Source: Ottelia alismoides
Taxonomy: Eukaryota > Streptophyta > Magnoliopsida > Alismatales > Hydrocharitaceae
Direction of reading: 5' to 3'
Assembly: GCA_037367405.1 (NCBI GenBank)
Contig: JAZKJV010003131.1
Coordinates: forward strand, 62,001-126,000
DNA length: 64,000 nucleotides
The notes below the pieces were generated by a model that did not search any database, was not told the origin of the DNA, and saw only the letters and a list, made by a program, of their open reading frames with translations. Positions 35,403-47,464 of the stretch are shown here, in pieces (within the stretch, counting starts at the first letter, position 1; each line of letters opens with the position of its first letter). Both the position numbers and the translations under genes were made by a program.

Positions 35403-36191
35403 CTCCCGCCTAGTTGAGGATCACCACGCCCTCGCACGGTTAGGTGTAAAGATCACCGTGACCGGCAAATATATTAGGTTTCACTGATTTGTAATTATAA
35501 GGATGTACTTACTTACAACATCAATTCTCATGATCTTGTGTAAGTTAGCTTTGCATATCTAAGAGGGTCTTTGCATGAGTACTACAAGTTATAAATTCTC
35601 AAGTGATCAGTGTATTACATAAGCATATACTTTTAACTTTAATTACAATTTCACTTCTTATTTATGTTTGTTTGACATGGACACTCCAAGAATATAATAT
35701 ATACATTTCAATAAAGAGAACACATTGAAAACAAGAACTTATGAAATGCCAAGATTTAGAATGTCTTCCTCCCCATTTCTCCTTTCTTGTCAAGCCACCT
35801 ATATTCTGGAAAGTAGATATTTATCCCAAAGGTATACCTAACTTCACTTCAATATCTATATAGGAATGATGAGGAAATTTAGCGGTTAAGTGTAACCAAG
35901 TTTTCTCCTCATTAATTATTGAGAATATGTTTGTTGATGTGATTTAGAAAGGATATAATCACTAATGTGATTTCCAGATCTAGTAATATGTATCCAATCG
36001 ACGAACTTAATCATTTTAGCGACAACAGATTATTTTTAAACATAATTTCTAGATATTAATTCCAGTGCTTGATGATTATATGAACTATTATCAAATCTAA
36101 GGATTCCTTCTTCCAGAACCCTATTCTTTCAACGGTCCTTTCTCTATATCCAAAAGATAACATTAAATCTTGGGTATTCAAACCTATGTAT

Positions 36192-39100
36192 TGTAACTTC
36201 CGGATATGCACAAACCCGAACTCAACCCGATTAGGGTCCGTATAACTCAATAATAATCAACATTAAATAACATAAATCGATCAATTGATCGTGAACCAAA
36301 AGTAGTTCGGACGAAATCGATAAAAAATCGATCGCATCGTAATGCGTGTCCGAAAAAGCCGCGACGCAAATTCGGAAACCGCGAAATAAACCGAGACCAC
36401 TCAAAAATCCGATTCGATAAAATAAGACCAATGAAATCGACCGTTCGTTAATCGGAGGTCGTTTGATATTTTAAATTCGTAAAATTTAATAACCAATCAA
36501 GACCGTATCCCGGAAATTTCGAGAATTCATCTTTGACCCGAAGTATATGAATATTATACTCATATTGATCGTCGTTCGGAGATGGTCAAAAGGAGCTATT
36601 ATACACAAAAATCCAACAATCAAGGTGCGTATACGGTCAACTTCGGTTTTCTAGATATAATAGGGCTATTGTGAAAAAAAAATATATATTTCCAGCAAAG
36701 CAGACAACAGTCTGCTGTCCTTCTCCACTTGGCTTTCCCCCCCTCCACTTGTCAAGCAATTAAGGCCCATTCTCCCTTATTTATATCACCTAAACTCCTC
36801 TCTTTTTCCCCACTTCTCTCCCTCTCTCTTCCTCTCAACCCCCCAGCCGTAAGAGCCCTCCCAGCCCTCCTTTTTTCTTGCTCAACTTCTGTTCACAGCT
36901 GCTGGAATCCCTTCAAATTACAGCTGCACCAGCCCTTTTCTTTGGTTCTGAGTTGCTGCTGCTTGCTACATCAATTGGTGGTGTTATTACTGCTCCAGGC
37001 ATCAGCCTTCAACTGCTCCAGCCCTCCCCTACAGCTGTTGAAGCCCTCCCAAGCATCTGGGAGCTGCTACTACCATTCTATTGAAGAAAACCCACAAAGG
37101 GCTGCAAGAACAGCAATCATCTGTGCTCCACAAGCAGATGGAAGCTGCTGGAGCCCCTGCAGCTGCTCCAATTCCCCCTTACTGCTGCAAGGAGCAACAA
37201 CTGTGCTGCTGCTTCAAAGAAAGGATCAAGGGCTGCTGCAACCTCCTTCAGTTGTTGCATGCAGCTGCTTCTGTGGCAGCAGTTGCTGCTACATTTCCTC
37301 CAAGCAAGCGGCTGGAGCTGCTACCAATAGCAGCATTCCTCCAAAATTTAAGATCCAAAGAGGTACATCTGAACCCTCTTTTGCTGCTATTCATGTAGTT
37401 TTACATCTTTTGCTCCATCATTGGGGGTTTCCTTTAGATTTCAGAAATGTGGGTATTGTTTGATTCACGAGTTTGGGTTGATATGCGGTGTAAAGTGGTT
37501 GACTCAAGTTTGATTTGGTGACTTTTGAGTAAGATTTTTCTTCAACCTTCTTTTTCTGTCAGATGAAGTTCATGTAAGATTTATTCTTGCAACCGTTGAT
37601 CTTGCTAATTACCCTACAAACAGAACATCATTAGGTTTTGCTCAAATCAAACTCCTTTTCTAGAATCACTGGATAACAATCTTGGTGCAATTCAACATGC
37701 TTAAATAACTTAATTATTGGTTGTCAAAATTTTTAAACCATTTACAACGTACATAGAAGTGCAGAAGTTATGTTTAAATAAGGAGCTCTAAAAAGAAATT
37801 GGAGAGTTTTTAGCAATAATTCAAAATACAAAACAAGGGGTGTTATTGATTGGATCAGTGAATCAGAAGCTGAATTTTGGACTACATTACTCCTAGTAAA
37901 ACATTTTTTTGGCTAAAGTGGTGCCTAACATCCTGTCAGATTTATGCATAAAAAAAGGGGTCCAATCCATTTCATCTTGAAATTATATTCATAGACCATC
38001 TTGTTTATGCTCTTTTCTCATTTTTGGTAAAGAACTGGCAACACAATCAACACAGTTCTTCAACTGACCGAATATCAATTTCCAGTAAAGACAACTAAGT
38101 AGAGAATTTCTTACGAGTAATAAAAATGATGGGTTTTTTTTCATCAAGTCAAATACATTTTGAGAACTAACAGAGCCACGTATTGCCCAAGTAAATTCAT
38201 CTGTACTCTAAGATGATGTAGTTTGATTTGTAGGGAATAACATATGTGACATAGATGCGTATGGAATCTTAGCGCAACCGAGCACAATTACTCCATGTTC
38301 TTATCAATGAAGGGATTTCCATACCAGGGCATGCGAGTAGTTGCCAATAGAAGTACAAGTGGAATTGAAGGGATAATTAGCTTAGCTATTGGCTTTAATG
38401 TCGGATGCAATAAAAGAGCATACTACATCGCAAAACAATATGGATTATTTTGGGTTGACGAAGTATATGACATTCTTAATATAAAAAAAATTGAATTGTA
38501 CGGAAAGAATAAATACAAGGTATCATGCATCTTATCCATATAAGGACTAGTTTAATTATATGCTGAAAGTACGAACTTTAATCTTATACTTGATTCGGCT
38601 ACAATTAGGTTCTTTTCTCACCTACTTGTCTCACATTTCTTGCTGTAATAATGCCACATTATCCCATTGGCATTTTTAACAAGACAGAATTGACATGATT
38701 CGGCGGATCGACCTCACTTAGTGCTTTTATTGCCCATCTTCCAATCTCTAGGGTGCCATAAACCTTGCAAGGGTAGAGCAACGTTACCCATTAAATATCA
38801 TCTGTATGACAATGCATATCGACAATAAAACTCTGTGCTTCTGGTAATTTACATGCCTGACCATATTGATAAATTATCCATGTGTGATGATCCACAGAAG
38901 AAGTGATGCCATGATCTTCAACCATAGAATTGTAGTACTTAGTTCCTACTCCACTAAGCCTGATCTGCTACAAGTTGCTAAAACTACGATAAACATCATG
39001 CCAGCAAGTTTCAAACCATGAAGAAGCATCTTCTCGAATAAATCTATTGTCTTATCAACCTTTCCAATCTAAGCGATTCCATCAGATAAGGGTTATGAAA

Positions 39101-41171
39101 AGAGTAAGTGATCTCTCCTGATAGTTATAATTGGGAATAGAATTTAAAAATCTACTCTTCTACGATAAAGAATTCAAAAATCTACTCTTTTAAGATAAGA
39201 AACACAATTGATCCTTGAGTATAATCTACTATTTATACATATCATCAAAGATAATTAGTGACAAAATAACTAGATATGTAAAGTCAATCACAGAAGAGAT
39301 TGAGAAGAATGGGGTGGACAAATAAGTGAAATCGATGGGGAATCTGTTATATCAATATGATCATTGACCAAAAGACCTAGATCTGTACAGTCAACCACAG
39401 AAAGGATTGAGAAAGAAATGAATAGTCAACCACGTGAAAATGTTGGTGATTCAGTAATGACCGATAAATAATAAGTGCCGGTCATGGTGACCTTTACACC
39501 TGACTGTGCGAGGGTGCGGTGACCCTCAGCTGCGCGGGAGATAGGAAGCCCAGTTAGGGCAGCGACCGCCTAGTGCGCGGGTCTTGGATCCCAGTCTTTT
39601 TCTGATTTTTTTTCGTGAGCGCTCGCAGTTTTTACGCCTCTCTGGGATCCACAGGTTTTCTTTTAAAGACCAGTTCCGCTGACCCTTGTTCTTTAGGGTA
39701 CCTAGGCTGGAGGACCCTTGGTTTTAGTTTTTCGAGCTCGTTAGCCCGTACCGGTCGGGCCGATTTTTCTTTTAGAGTGACTTTTCCGGAGAGTCTCTCT
39801 CACCCGTCTCAGTGGCGTAGTTTTGGAGTAGACCTATCCCTCTATTGGACCGCCTTCCAATTAGAGGGCGAGACGGAAGAGCCTTTTGTAGGATACCTCA
39901 CCGCTTGAGTTTTGTTTATTTTTCGCCAGCAGACTTGGCGATGCTACATCCGAATCATCCATGTATACATCTGAATCCTCTATGGCTACATCTGAATCAG
40001 TTACAGTTGAATTTGGAAAAGTTACATTTGAGATTGGATTGAGTCACAATTGAGTTTGGCTAAAGTTGAATTACAGTTGAATTGGTTACATGGAAGCTTG
40101 GTTACAGTTGAGTTGGTTTCCGTTGAACTAGTTACTTTTCTGCCAATAATTCCTGACAAAGAGAAAAGGCCATATCATGAAAATGATCCTTATCAGACTA
40201 CAAGCTACTATCACAGTTGTTTGAAATAGCTAGTGGACGTGTTGGGAACTTAGTTAGGATGCATTTTACTCCACCGCATGCCTACGGAGGCACCCCAACC
40301 CTAAGGCTTCCTTACTACCTTAGAGTCATAGTGTGAGGTCTTACCCAGACCAAGACCACAGACTATCCACTAAGCTTGAGAAAATCAATAAGAAAAGAAT
40401 CAAAACCCTAGATCCATCATATATCCTTACTATGATCAATCCACAAGATTCTTAAACATCATTATAAGCATTTAATAGAGATAATGATAATATCAGAGTC
40501 TCATCATTCATAATCTCAAGACCAATCAAACTTATATTATAATTAATAGAAAGGCAATGACTTAAATATGTACCATATGATATTGGTATATAAATGATTA
40601 ATGCGGGTAATTACTATAGGATGAGTAGAATGGGGTTTTACATACCAAACAACTTGAAAGCCTGTTTCACTGCAAGTAGCTTTAAATTTTAATTGTCAAG
40701 GCTAAATTACTTGCTTTCTTTTGGAATCACTAAATTCCTGTTAATTTTAATTAATTGGATGTACTCAACGTTTGTTGATGTTCTTTTCTCCCTATTCCAT
40801 GGATTGTAGACAAAATACCTGCACCGTTGTATTGGGAGAATTGAACATCAGCTTCTGCAGTTACAATTATCAGGTACGCATGCTATAGTTTATTCAAGAT
40901 ATTATGCTTTTTATTTCTCTTCTGCTATAATTGGGATGCATGCACATAATGCAATTTCTGTTGTTACATGCCAACTGCTATGGAAATTTATGCAATATAA
41001 TTGTGACATAGTGTAGTTCTGTCGCTTATTAGTTAATTTGTGAATGTCATTCATACATGTAAAAAAAATTCCCCCTAATTTTCAGTACTCTAATGAGAGC
41101 TTTAGCGAACATGATACTGTGGATGATATGTAAACGGGTATTCCAGATCCGAGAAGGAGCGGGCCATCACA
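36192..41171 (+). repeat. Tekay 5' LTR, about 5 kb
   Basis: It starts TGTAACTTCCGG and ends CCATCACA before the primer site. A TATTTATA box lies near 36778, followed by a pyrimidine-rich and CTGCTG-rich leader to about 37400. 37470-39470 is AT-rich with no gene. 39474-41171 matches the 3' halves of LTR-A and LTR-B. It is about 1.1 kb longer than those, so a further insertion, most likely in 37470-39470, is probable. Confidence 0.8.
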
Positions 41172-41174
41172 GTT

Positions 41175-41187
41175 TGGTATTAGAACA
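41175..41187 (+). other. Tekay primer binding site
   Basis: TGGTATTAGAACA, a decayed form of the initiator tRNA-Met site, three bases after the LTR. Confidence 0.7.
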
Positions 41188-41449
41188 GTGGTACCCCGCT
41201 ACATACATTCGTAGTATTATAGTTCTGATCACATTAAATCCTCGGATTGCGACAGTCCTCTGACTTGTCGCGAGTCTGAAGGGGAAATATGACATTCAAA
41301 ATCAATGACCACAGATGTCACCAATTGCAACTAATTTCCATATGTATCCCAAGAAGAGAAAAAACATAGTTAGAAATGTCCGTGAACATTTATTATTAAC
41401 CATATCAGTTCTTACATAGAACCATGGCGTCCTGAACTGACCTTTCTAA

Positions 41450-43575
41450 ATTGATTCTGAAGCTATCAATGAGCTTCGGGATTTTTTTAAACTTCGGTAG
41501 TAGAGGTGCATATGTCCTAGATCATCCTTATCATATTTATGGGCCAGATGGCCAGTTGTTCATCATTAAATTGATAGTAAGAGGGTTACCAATGTTGATT
41601 GGTGGTCATGAGATGATCATAGACTATATGCTACTACATCTTGACAAGTGTGACCCGATTACAGGCATGGATTAGCTATCAACTCATTATGCCTAGATAA
41701 TTGCTTCATGAAGACGATTGTCTTCAGGATTTCCGACTTATCCGAGTTTACATTAAGGGTACATTACATGACTCCAAAATGGAGTATATCTCGGTATTGA
41801 GAACTCAGAGACTCATAGACCGAGAATGTGATTCATATCTAGCAATTTCCCGAAAGACATCAGATGGAGAGCCGATGGCTTAGGACATCACGATAGTGTC
41901 AGATTACCCTGTTCTCTAATTATTTGTCAGGTTTACCACCTGAGAAGGAGTTTGAGTTCGAAATTACATTACTACCATATATATAACCAATCTCGATGGC
42001 TCTGTGCCGTTTTGCACTAGCCGACTTGAGAAAAACTGAAGATGGAATCACAAGAGTTACTTAATGTAGGTTTCGTAAGGTTGAACACTCCACCTTGGAG
42101 TGCTCCCGTTCTTTTATCAGAAAGAAGGATGGATCAATGACATTATGCATTGATTTCATACAACTGAACAAGAAACGGTGAAGAACCATTATCCTCTGTC
42201 ACACTTTGATGATTCATTCAATCAGCTACATGGGTCTTTGGTATTTTCAAAGATCGATCTCCGATCTGGCTACCATTAGCTGAGGATTCAAGAGTTGGAT
42301 ATTCGGAAGACAACATTCAAAATCATAAGTAGTATGTTAAGCTGAATAAGTGTGAGTTATGGTTATCCAAAACCTCATTCCTTGGACATGTCATTTCTGG
42401 AACAGGTATGCCAGTTGACCCTACGAACATTGAGGAAGTTATGTCTTGGGAATATTCCAAGACAGTCACTCGAATTCGAAGCTTTCTTGAACTAGATAGT
42501 TATTATAGACGCTTCGTCAGTGGCTTTCCACGAGTCATTTTGACACAGATGAGAGTTCCTTTCATTGGCCTTTAAGGACATTGAAAGAAAGATTAACAAA
42601 TGTGTCTATTCTTGCACTTTCTTCAGATACTCAAGATTATACAGTATATACAAATGCTTCAAATGAATGTTTAAGAGCGGTTCTGATGCAACAAGGTTAC
42701 ATGATTGTTTATGCAATACGTCAATAGAGGCTGCATGAGCGAAATTACTCCATCCATGACTTGGAGTTGGTAACAGTTGTCCTCATTTTGAAGATCTAGC
42801 ACCACTATCCATATGAGGTGAATTTCGAGATTTTCATAGATTAGAAGGACCTGAAGTACATATATGACCAGAAAGAGCTGAACATGAGACAACATCGATA
42901 GTTTGAACTACTAAAGGATTTTAGCTGTATGATCTCTTACCATCCTACTAAGGGAAACATGGTGGCAAATGCGCTTACTAGGGAAGGCTTCTGATGACTC
43001 AAAGCTGCTAGAAGAGCTAAGCAGAGCGTCAGAAAAGAGATTTGAAATTTCAAGTAATCCAATCCTCTTCTCTTAATCAAATACGACTTATCAATAGTCA
43101 AATTAGTCTCTCGTACTAACAAAATTCATGTAAACACAGGAAGGAGATTGAGTGTTTCTACGTGTATCTCCCATGAATGGAGTACAGAAATTTGGTGTTC
43201 ATAGCAAGTTGACACCACAATATGTTAGACCATTTAAAATTTTTACTTATATGTGTAAGGTGATCTATCAAGTAACCCTTCCTCCACACTTATTAGCCAT
43301 ACATGATGTCTTTCATATATCCAATTTAAGGAAATATGTGCACGATCCTCGCCACATTATCAGTTACGAAAATCTTACCGTAGAGTTAGACTAGATATAC
43401 AAGCAGAGGCCAGTACAAATACTCAATAGTGTGGTGAAAAAGCTTCGCAACAAAGAGATTCCCCTAATAAAGGTGCTATGGCACCGAAATGAAGTCAAAG
43501 AGGCAATGTGGAAGATTGAAGCGGATATGCAAGGACGATACCCACAGCTCTTTAAGGCAATTGTCAAAACAAGCC
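41450..43575 (+). pseudogene. Tekay pol remnant: protease, RT, RNase H, integrase C-terminus
   Basis: Fragments in order: protease-like residues with IVRGLPMLIGGHEM and ITGMD (41451-41674); an RT core with [18 protein letters not shown] residues (about 42235) and FLGHVISGTGMPVDP (about 42380); RNase H with YTVYTNASNECLRAVL and HDLELVTVVL (about 42640-42790); and an integrase C-terminus with FLRVSPMNGVQKFG and VFHISNLRKYVHDP (about 43150-43370), ending with LRNKEIPLIKVLWH. These match the Del/Tekay chromovirus order. Stops and frameshifts are frequent and the integrase core is absent. Confidence 0.85.
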
Positions 43576-43741
43576 CATTCAATTATATATATTGTAAGAT
43601 CATGGCTTGTTTTCACTTTGAGGTTTTTATGGGCTCCTCAAAACCCTTTGAGGTTTTTATCGCCAGATGAGATCCAAACAAAACACAAAGTAACCTTGAC
43701 TCGAGTCTCGAGGACGAGACTCCCTTTGAGGTTTTTATATT

Positions 43742-44225
43742 TGTAACATCCGGATATGCACAAACCCGAACTCAACTCGATTAGGGTCCGTATAACTCAC
43801 TAATAATCAACATTAAATAACATAAATCGATCAATTGATCGTGAACCAAAAGTAGTTCGGGCGAAATCGATAAAAAATCGATCGCATCGTAATGCATGTC
43901 CGAAAAAGCCGCGACGCAAATTTGAAAACCGTGAAATAAACCGAGACCACTCAAAAATCCGATTCGATAAAATAAGACCAATGAAATTGACCGTTCGTGA
44001 ATCGGAGGTCGTTTGATATTTTAAATTCGTAAAATTTAATAACCAATCAAGACCGTATCCCGGAAATTTCGAGAATTCATCTTTGACCCGAAGTATATGA
44101 ATATTATACTCATATTGATCGTCGTTCGGAGATGGTCAAAACGAGCTATTATACACAAAAATCCAACAATCGAGGTGCGTATACGGTCAACTTCGGTTTT
44201 CTAGATATAATAGGGCTATTGTACA

Positions 44226-44260
<35 letters not shown>

Positions 44261-44489
44261 CCAGCAAAGCGGACAGCAGTCTGCTGTCCTTCTCCACTTG
44301 GCTTTTTCCCCCCTCCACTTGTCAAGCAATTAAGGCCCATTCTCCCTTATTTATATCACCTAAACTCCTCTCTTTTTCCCCACTTCTCTCCCTCTCTCTT
44401 CCTCTCAACCCCCCAGCCGTAAGAGCCCTCCCAGCCCTCCTTTTTCTTGCTCAACTTCTGTTCATAGCTGCTGGAATCCCTTCAAATTA
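43742..44489 (+). repeat. Tekay 3' LTR, truncated
   Basis: It matches the first 748 bp of the 5' LTR with about a dozen substitutions and an expanded AT microsatellite. After 44489 the sequence switches to minus-strand LTR-B. Confidence 0.88.
44229..44260. repeat. (AT)n microsatellite
   Basis: About 32 bp of alternating A and T inside the truncated 3' LTR. The matching place in the 5' LTR (about 36680) has only a short AT run, so it expanded after insertion. Confidence 0.9.
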
Positions 44490-46076
44490 CATCCTTAAGT
44501 TTCCTTCTTTTAAATTATTAAATCTGTAGCTAGGTCTAAAACTTAGTACTAATTCCATTGCAATTGGTTTAGTTATTAATACAGTAGGTGGCAGAGAGAG
44601 AGAGATCACAGAAGATTCGACTTTTGATTTGGCTTCATCAATTGGCATATACTGTTTTATTTAACATGACAAATTGCAGGTTCATTTCTTTATTATACTA
44701 GACACATTTCCCCACACCAAGTATGCTAAATTTGTGTAATAGTAGCATACTGACATTCATATATTATAGTAAAACCAATCTAATTATGTTTGTTAAAGAA
44801 ATTTATTTTCCTGGATACTTGCAATATTCTGCTGTAGGACAAATGATATATACATGATAAGCATTCAGACATATGATATTATCCAAATAACTTTCCTTAA
44901 GAGTTTGCATCCCATTTCATGTAATTACAAGTAGTTATAATTGATGTATTTGCATAAACAATAACTAAGCTTATTAATTTCAGAATTAGCCCTTTAGATG
45001 CATGCAAATGAAATCAGACAGAGAGGAGAATCAATATATCACATTGAGTAAATATCAACATTATGGTGTAAGATTACATAAATGGCAACAAAGAGGGGGA
45101 TTTAGTACATGTATGGCAGCAAAGATGTAGGATTGTACCTATTTGATCTTTTCAATTTGAAGAGAACTATGCATGCAGTGGGGTCTTTGGAGAGGTTCCT
45201 GCAGTAGTAAAGAGCTACTGCAAAGCAATTGCAGGTGGGATGGCCTTCAAGGATGCAGCAGCTGCTTGCAGTGTGGCTGATGCAGTGCCTTGCAAAAGAG
45301 GGGGGCAGCAGTATCCTCGAGAGTTATTGGTTGTAGCTTCCTGGAGGAGAAAGAAGAGGCATTCGGCTGGAAGAAATAGGAGATTTTGGGGGAAAATTAG
45401 TGAGGTTTCTTGGGTGATATATATAAGGGAGAGGGAGTCTTGGTTTGTTGACAAGTGTGAAAAAATGAAGTCAAATGGTGGGATTTAGGCAAGCCAAATG
45501 GAGGAAAAACTGGATTTGTCTGCTTATGCTGGAATGGTTAGACGATAGCAGTCTGCTGCTGTTACAAAAGTTCTAATAAAAGTTTTTAATTTTATTTATT
45601 TATTTGAGATGTTTCAAAGAAATATCCGCATCTGCGCATCGAGCGTCGGATTTCGATGCGAATTAGCTTGTTTCGACCGTCTCTAAACGATGATCAATAT
45701 GAGTATAATATCCGTATACTTTGGATTGAGGATGAATCCCCGAAATTTTCGAGATACGGTTTCGATTTAGGGTTAATTTTGTGATTTTAAAATATCAGAC
45801 GATATCCGATTGACGAAAGGTTGATTCTGTTGGTCTTGTTTCATCGAATCGGATTTTATGACGGTCTCGGTTCATTTCGCGGTTTCCGAATTCCGCATCA
45901 CGGCTTTTTCGGGCATGTATTACGATGCGACCGATTTTTGGTTGATTTCGCCCGAACGATTTTAATTCGCGATCTATTGATCGATTTAGGTTGTTTAGCA
46001 TTGACCAACGACGTTATTGGGTTAACCGGTCCCAAATCGGGTCGGTTTCGGTTTTAGTTGGAATCCGGATGTTACA
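44490..46076 (-). repeat. Solo LTR-B, 5' (U3) portion
   Basis: The minus strand matches the start of LTR-A (8344 onward). It includes a CTGCAG-rich leader segment at 45180-45500 and a TATATATATCACC-type promoter box near 45415 on the minus strand. Open frames of about 80 codons on both strands are composition effects. Confidence 0.85.
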
Positions 46077-46081
46077 CGTCC

Positions 46082-46335
46082 AATTACCACATGCACTTAT
46101 GTTAGTCCCACATCATTTATTAGTGGGACTTGGACATTTCGGTGGTGCTATATAAGAAGCACGACACCTTCTGTGATTATTGAGAGAGATTAATAGAAAC
46201 ATCGTCCCTTTGAATCGGTTCTCCCGCGGTTTCATTTCGCTTCTCATGGAGTAGGGTTCCGCGTTATGCCCGATGTTCTTTATTGTTCTATATATGTTTA
46301 TCTCCGATTATGCTTCCGCATTGTCATTTTCTACA
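46082..46335 (+). repeat. Copia-X 3' LTR, right part
   Basis: It matches 5840-6094, including a TATAAGAAGC promoter-like box at about 46151. It ends CTACA and is followed by TATAG, the likely target duplication. Confidence 0.85.
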
Positions 46336-46340
46336 TATAG

Positions 46341-46576
46341 CAATAACAAAACGATGCAAATAGATGCATCTACGAAGCTTGAACCATATACACATAGTTT
46401 TCTAATATAACACATTTTGTAATGGCTACTATTTTTCTATAAAAACATGTATACTGCAAGAACAAATATACTTCCTGTCTCTCACAATGGGAGCATAATT
46501 TAAATTATGAAAAAAGATGCAACAATGAAGTTGGTATGGTTGGAATTGTTTTGTAAGTGATTATTATAGGAAATAT
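46341..46576 (+). other. Short unique segment between Copia-X and Copia-Y
   Basis: Probably CSTF77 intron. AT-rich, with no gene or repeat recognised. Confidence 0.5.
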
Positions 46577-46704
46577 TGTTAATGCCATTTCTTTCTTTTG
46601 TTATTTCCTTCTCATTGTATTTCCTCTTTTGACAGTTTACCCTTTCCTCTATATAAAGGAGCTATATGGCCTATGAATAGAAATGTTGTTCATTTCTTCC
46701 CCCA
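46577..46704 (+). repeat. Copia-Y 5' LTR
   Basis: 128 bp with a CTATATAAAGG promoter box near 46652. The end of the sequence and the primer site align with Copia-1. Confidence 0.8.
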
Positions 46705-46847
46705 TGGTATCGGGGTGGCGGTCTTGGACCATAGTTATGGTATTTTCTGATACCCCAATGGCCCAACCCTAGCTACCGACCTCTCTCCGTCTCCCGGAGC
46801 TCGCATGACATCACCACCACTCGCAGATCTTCGCGTGCAGTCCCTAA

Positions 46848-46999
46848 GGGCCTGTTTGGTTGGAGGGTTGGACAGGGTTGGCTTGGCCCAACCCGGGTTA
46901 CCCCTCCAACCAAACAGGGTTCTCCTCCTCACAGTTTACTATTCACAGGGGTACCCCTTCCCAACCCAACCCTGTCCAACCCTGCAACCAAACATGCCC
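46848..46999. mobile_element. PIF/Harbinger (Tourist-like) MITE, 152 bp
   Basis: Inverted ends GGGCCTGTTTGGTTG and GGGCATGTTTGGTTG continue for 24 bp with two mismatches. They are flanked by TAA duplications (46845-46847 and 47000-47002), the Harbinger signature. It contains no gene. Confidence 0.9.
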
Positions 47000-47289
47000 T
47001 AAGCATCACTTGCCACCCCGCATGGATCCTAGGCAACCAAAACTGCTTGTCGGCTACTGCCGCAGCCCCTTACCACCACTCAACGGCTGTCGATGCCAGC
47101 TAAGGCCACCCGCGTGCCCGCTGTAGCCAAGCGTTGCCATCCTTAACGACCTTGTGATCCTGGTAGCATTGTACGCTCCTCGTGCACCACCTTTCTTTGT
47201 TTGCGCGCCGATTTTGGTACAGTCCAGGTCAATTTTAAACATGTAAATTTGATCCGACTGCCCTAGAGCACCGACAAAGGTGATGTGGA

Positions 47290-47343
47290 AGGTTGTGCTA
47301 TAAGTATGCATACACAACCTATTCCCCACATGATCGTGTTGAC
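47290..47343 (+). promoter_or_regulatory. Copia-Y leader hairpin (degenerate)
   Basis: An 8-bp stem (47290-47297 with 47313-47320) encloses a loop that is again exactly 15 nt. TGTTGAC at 47337-47343 lies where Copia-2 and Copia-3 have TGTAGAC. The loop heptamer is not conserved here. The element is a decayed copy, so loss of the loop match is not surprising. Confidence 0.4.
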
Positions 47344-47464
47344 AAAGATCTTTCAATCACCCAGTCATGCCCTTCCCGGTTTCCTCCTTTTGTCACGGTA
47401 AAAGACGAGGTTGATGTTTATCCATCTTCTGGGGCATTAAAAGGTCCCCTGTCCCATCATCAAG

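Larger units (their letters stand above)
36192..44489 (+). mobile_element. Decayed Tekay/Del-like Ty3 retrotransposon inside solo LTR-B
   Basis: 5' LTR 36192-41171, primer site 41175, decayed pol, then a 3' LTR at 43742 that matches the first 748 bp of the 5' LTR at roughly 98 percent and stops abruptly at 44489. The left junction is clean with the minus-strand LTR-B sequence; the right one is a truncation. The internal region is only 2.6 kb. Gag and most of the integrase are missing. Confidence 0.85.
33720..46076 (-). mobile_element. Solo LTR-B of a Tekay/Del-like Ty3 element, about 3.8 kb net, with nested insertions
   Basis: On the minus strand it starts TGTAACATCCGG at 46076 and ends GATGCGTCACA at 33720. 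Perfect 5-bp duplications CGTCC (33715-33719, 46077-46081) flank it. Its two parts (44490-46076 and 33720-36191) match solo LTR-A in opposite orientation over their whole length, for example 33720-35160 against the reverse complement of 22131-23545. A MITE and a decayed Tekay element are inserted in it. No protein gene belongs to it. Confidence 0.9.
5794..46335 (+). mobile_element. Copia-X: non-autonomous LTR retrotransposon, about 2.5 kb net, split by two large insertions
   Basis: LTR-like ends at 5794-6094 and at 33669-33719 plus 46082-46335 are similar along their length (301 versus about 305 bp). Both end in CA. The flanks are AATAG (5789-5793) and TATAG (46336-46340), a one-mismatch TSD. 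After removing hAT-1 and solo LTR-B, about 2.5 kb remains with no recognisable gag, integrase or RT. The 3' end has a KLS-like RNase H tail and a polypurine tract like Copia-1, so it looks like a pol-deleted Copia relative that was mobilised in trans. Confidence 0.72.

Noticed and set aside
10705..35460. Long inverted arms around the hAT transposase taken as terminal repeats of one giant transposon
   Set aside because: TG..CA ends, 5-bp duplications and the hAT-1 inverted repeats with GCCACAAC show that the arms are two separate solo LTRs.
36729..37463. 244-codon open frame in the Tekay LTR, and the roughly 80-codon frames at 45215-45488
   Set aside because: CTGCTG-rich leader sequence is open in several frames at once, and the frame is not kept in LTR-A at 9000-9362.
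40813..40873. Exon-like segment between TGTAG and GTACGC
   Set aside because: It is within the Tekay LTR region shared with LTR-A and LTR-B, where the frame is not preserved, so it is not a host exon.
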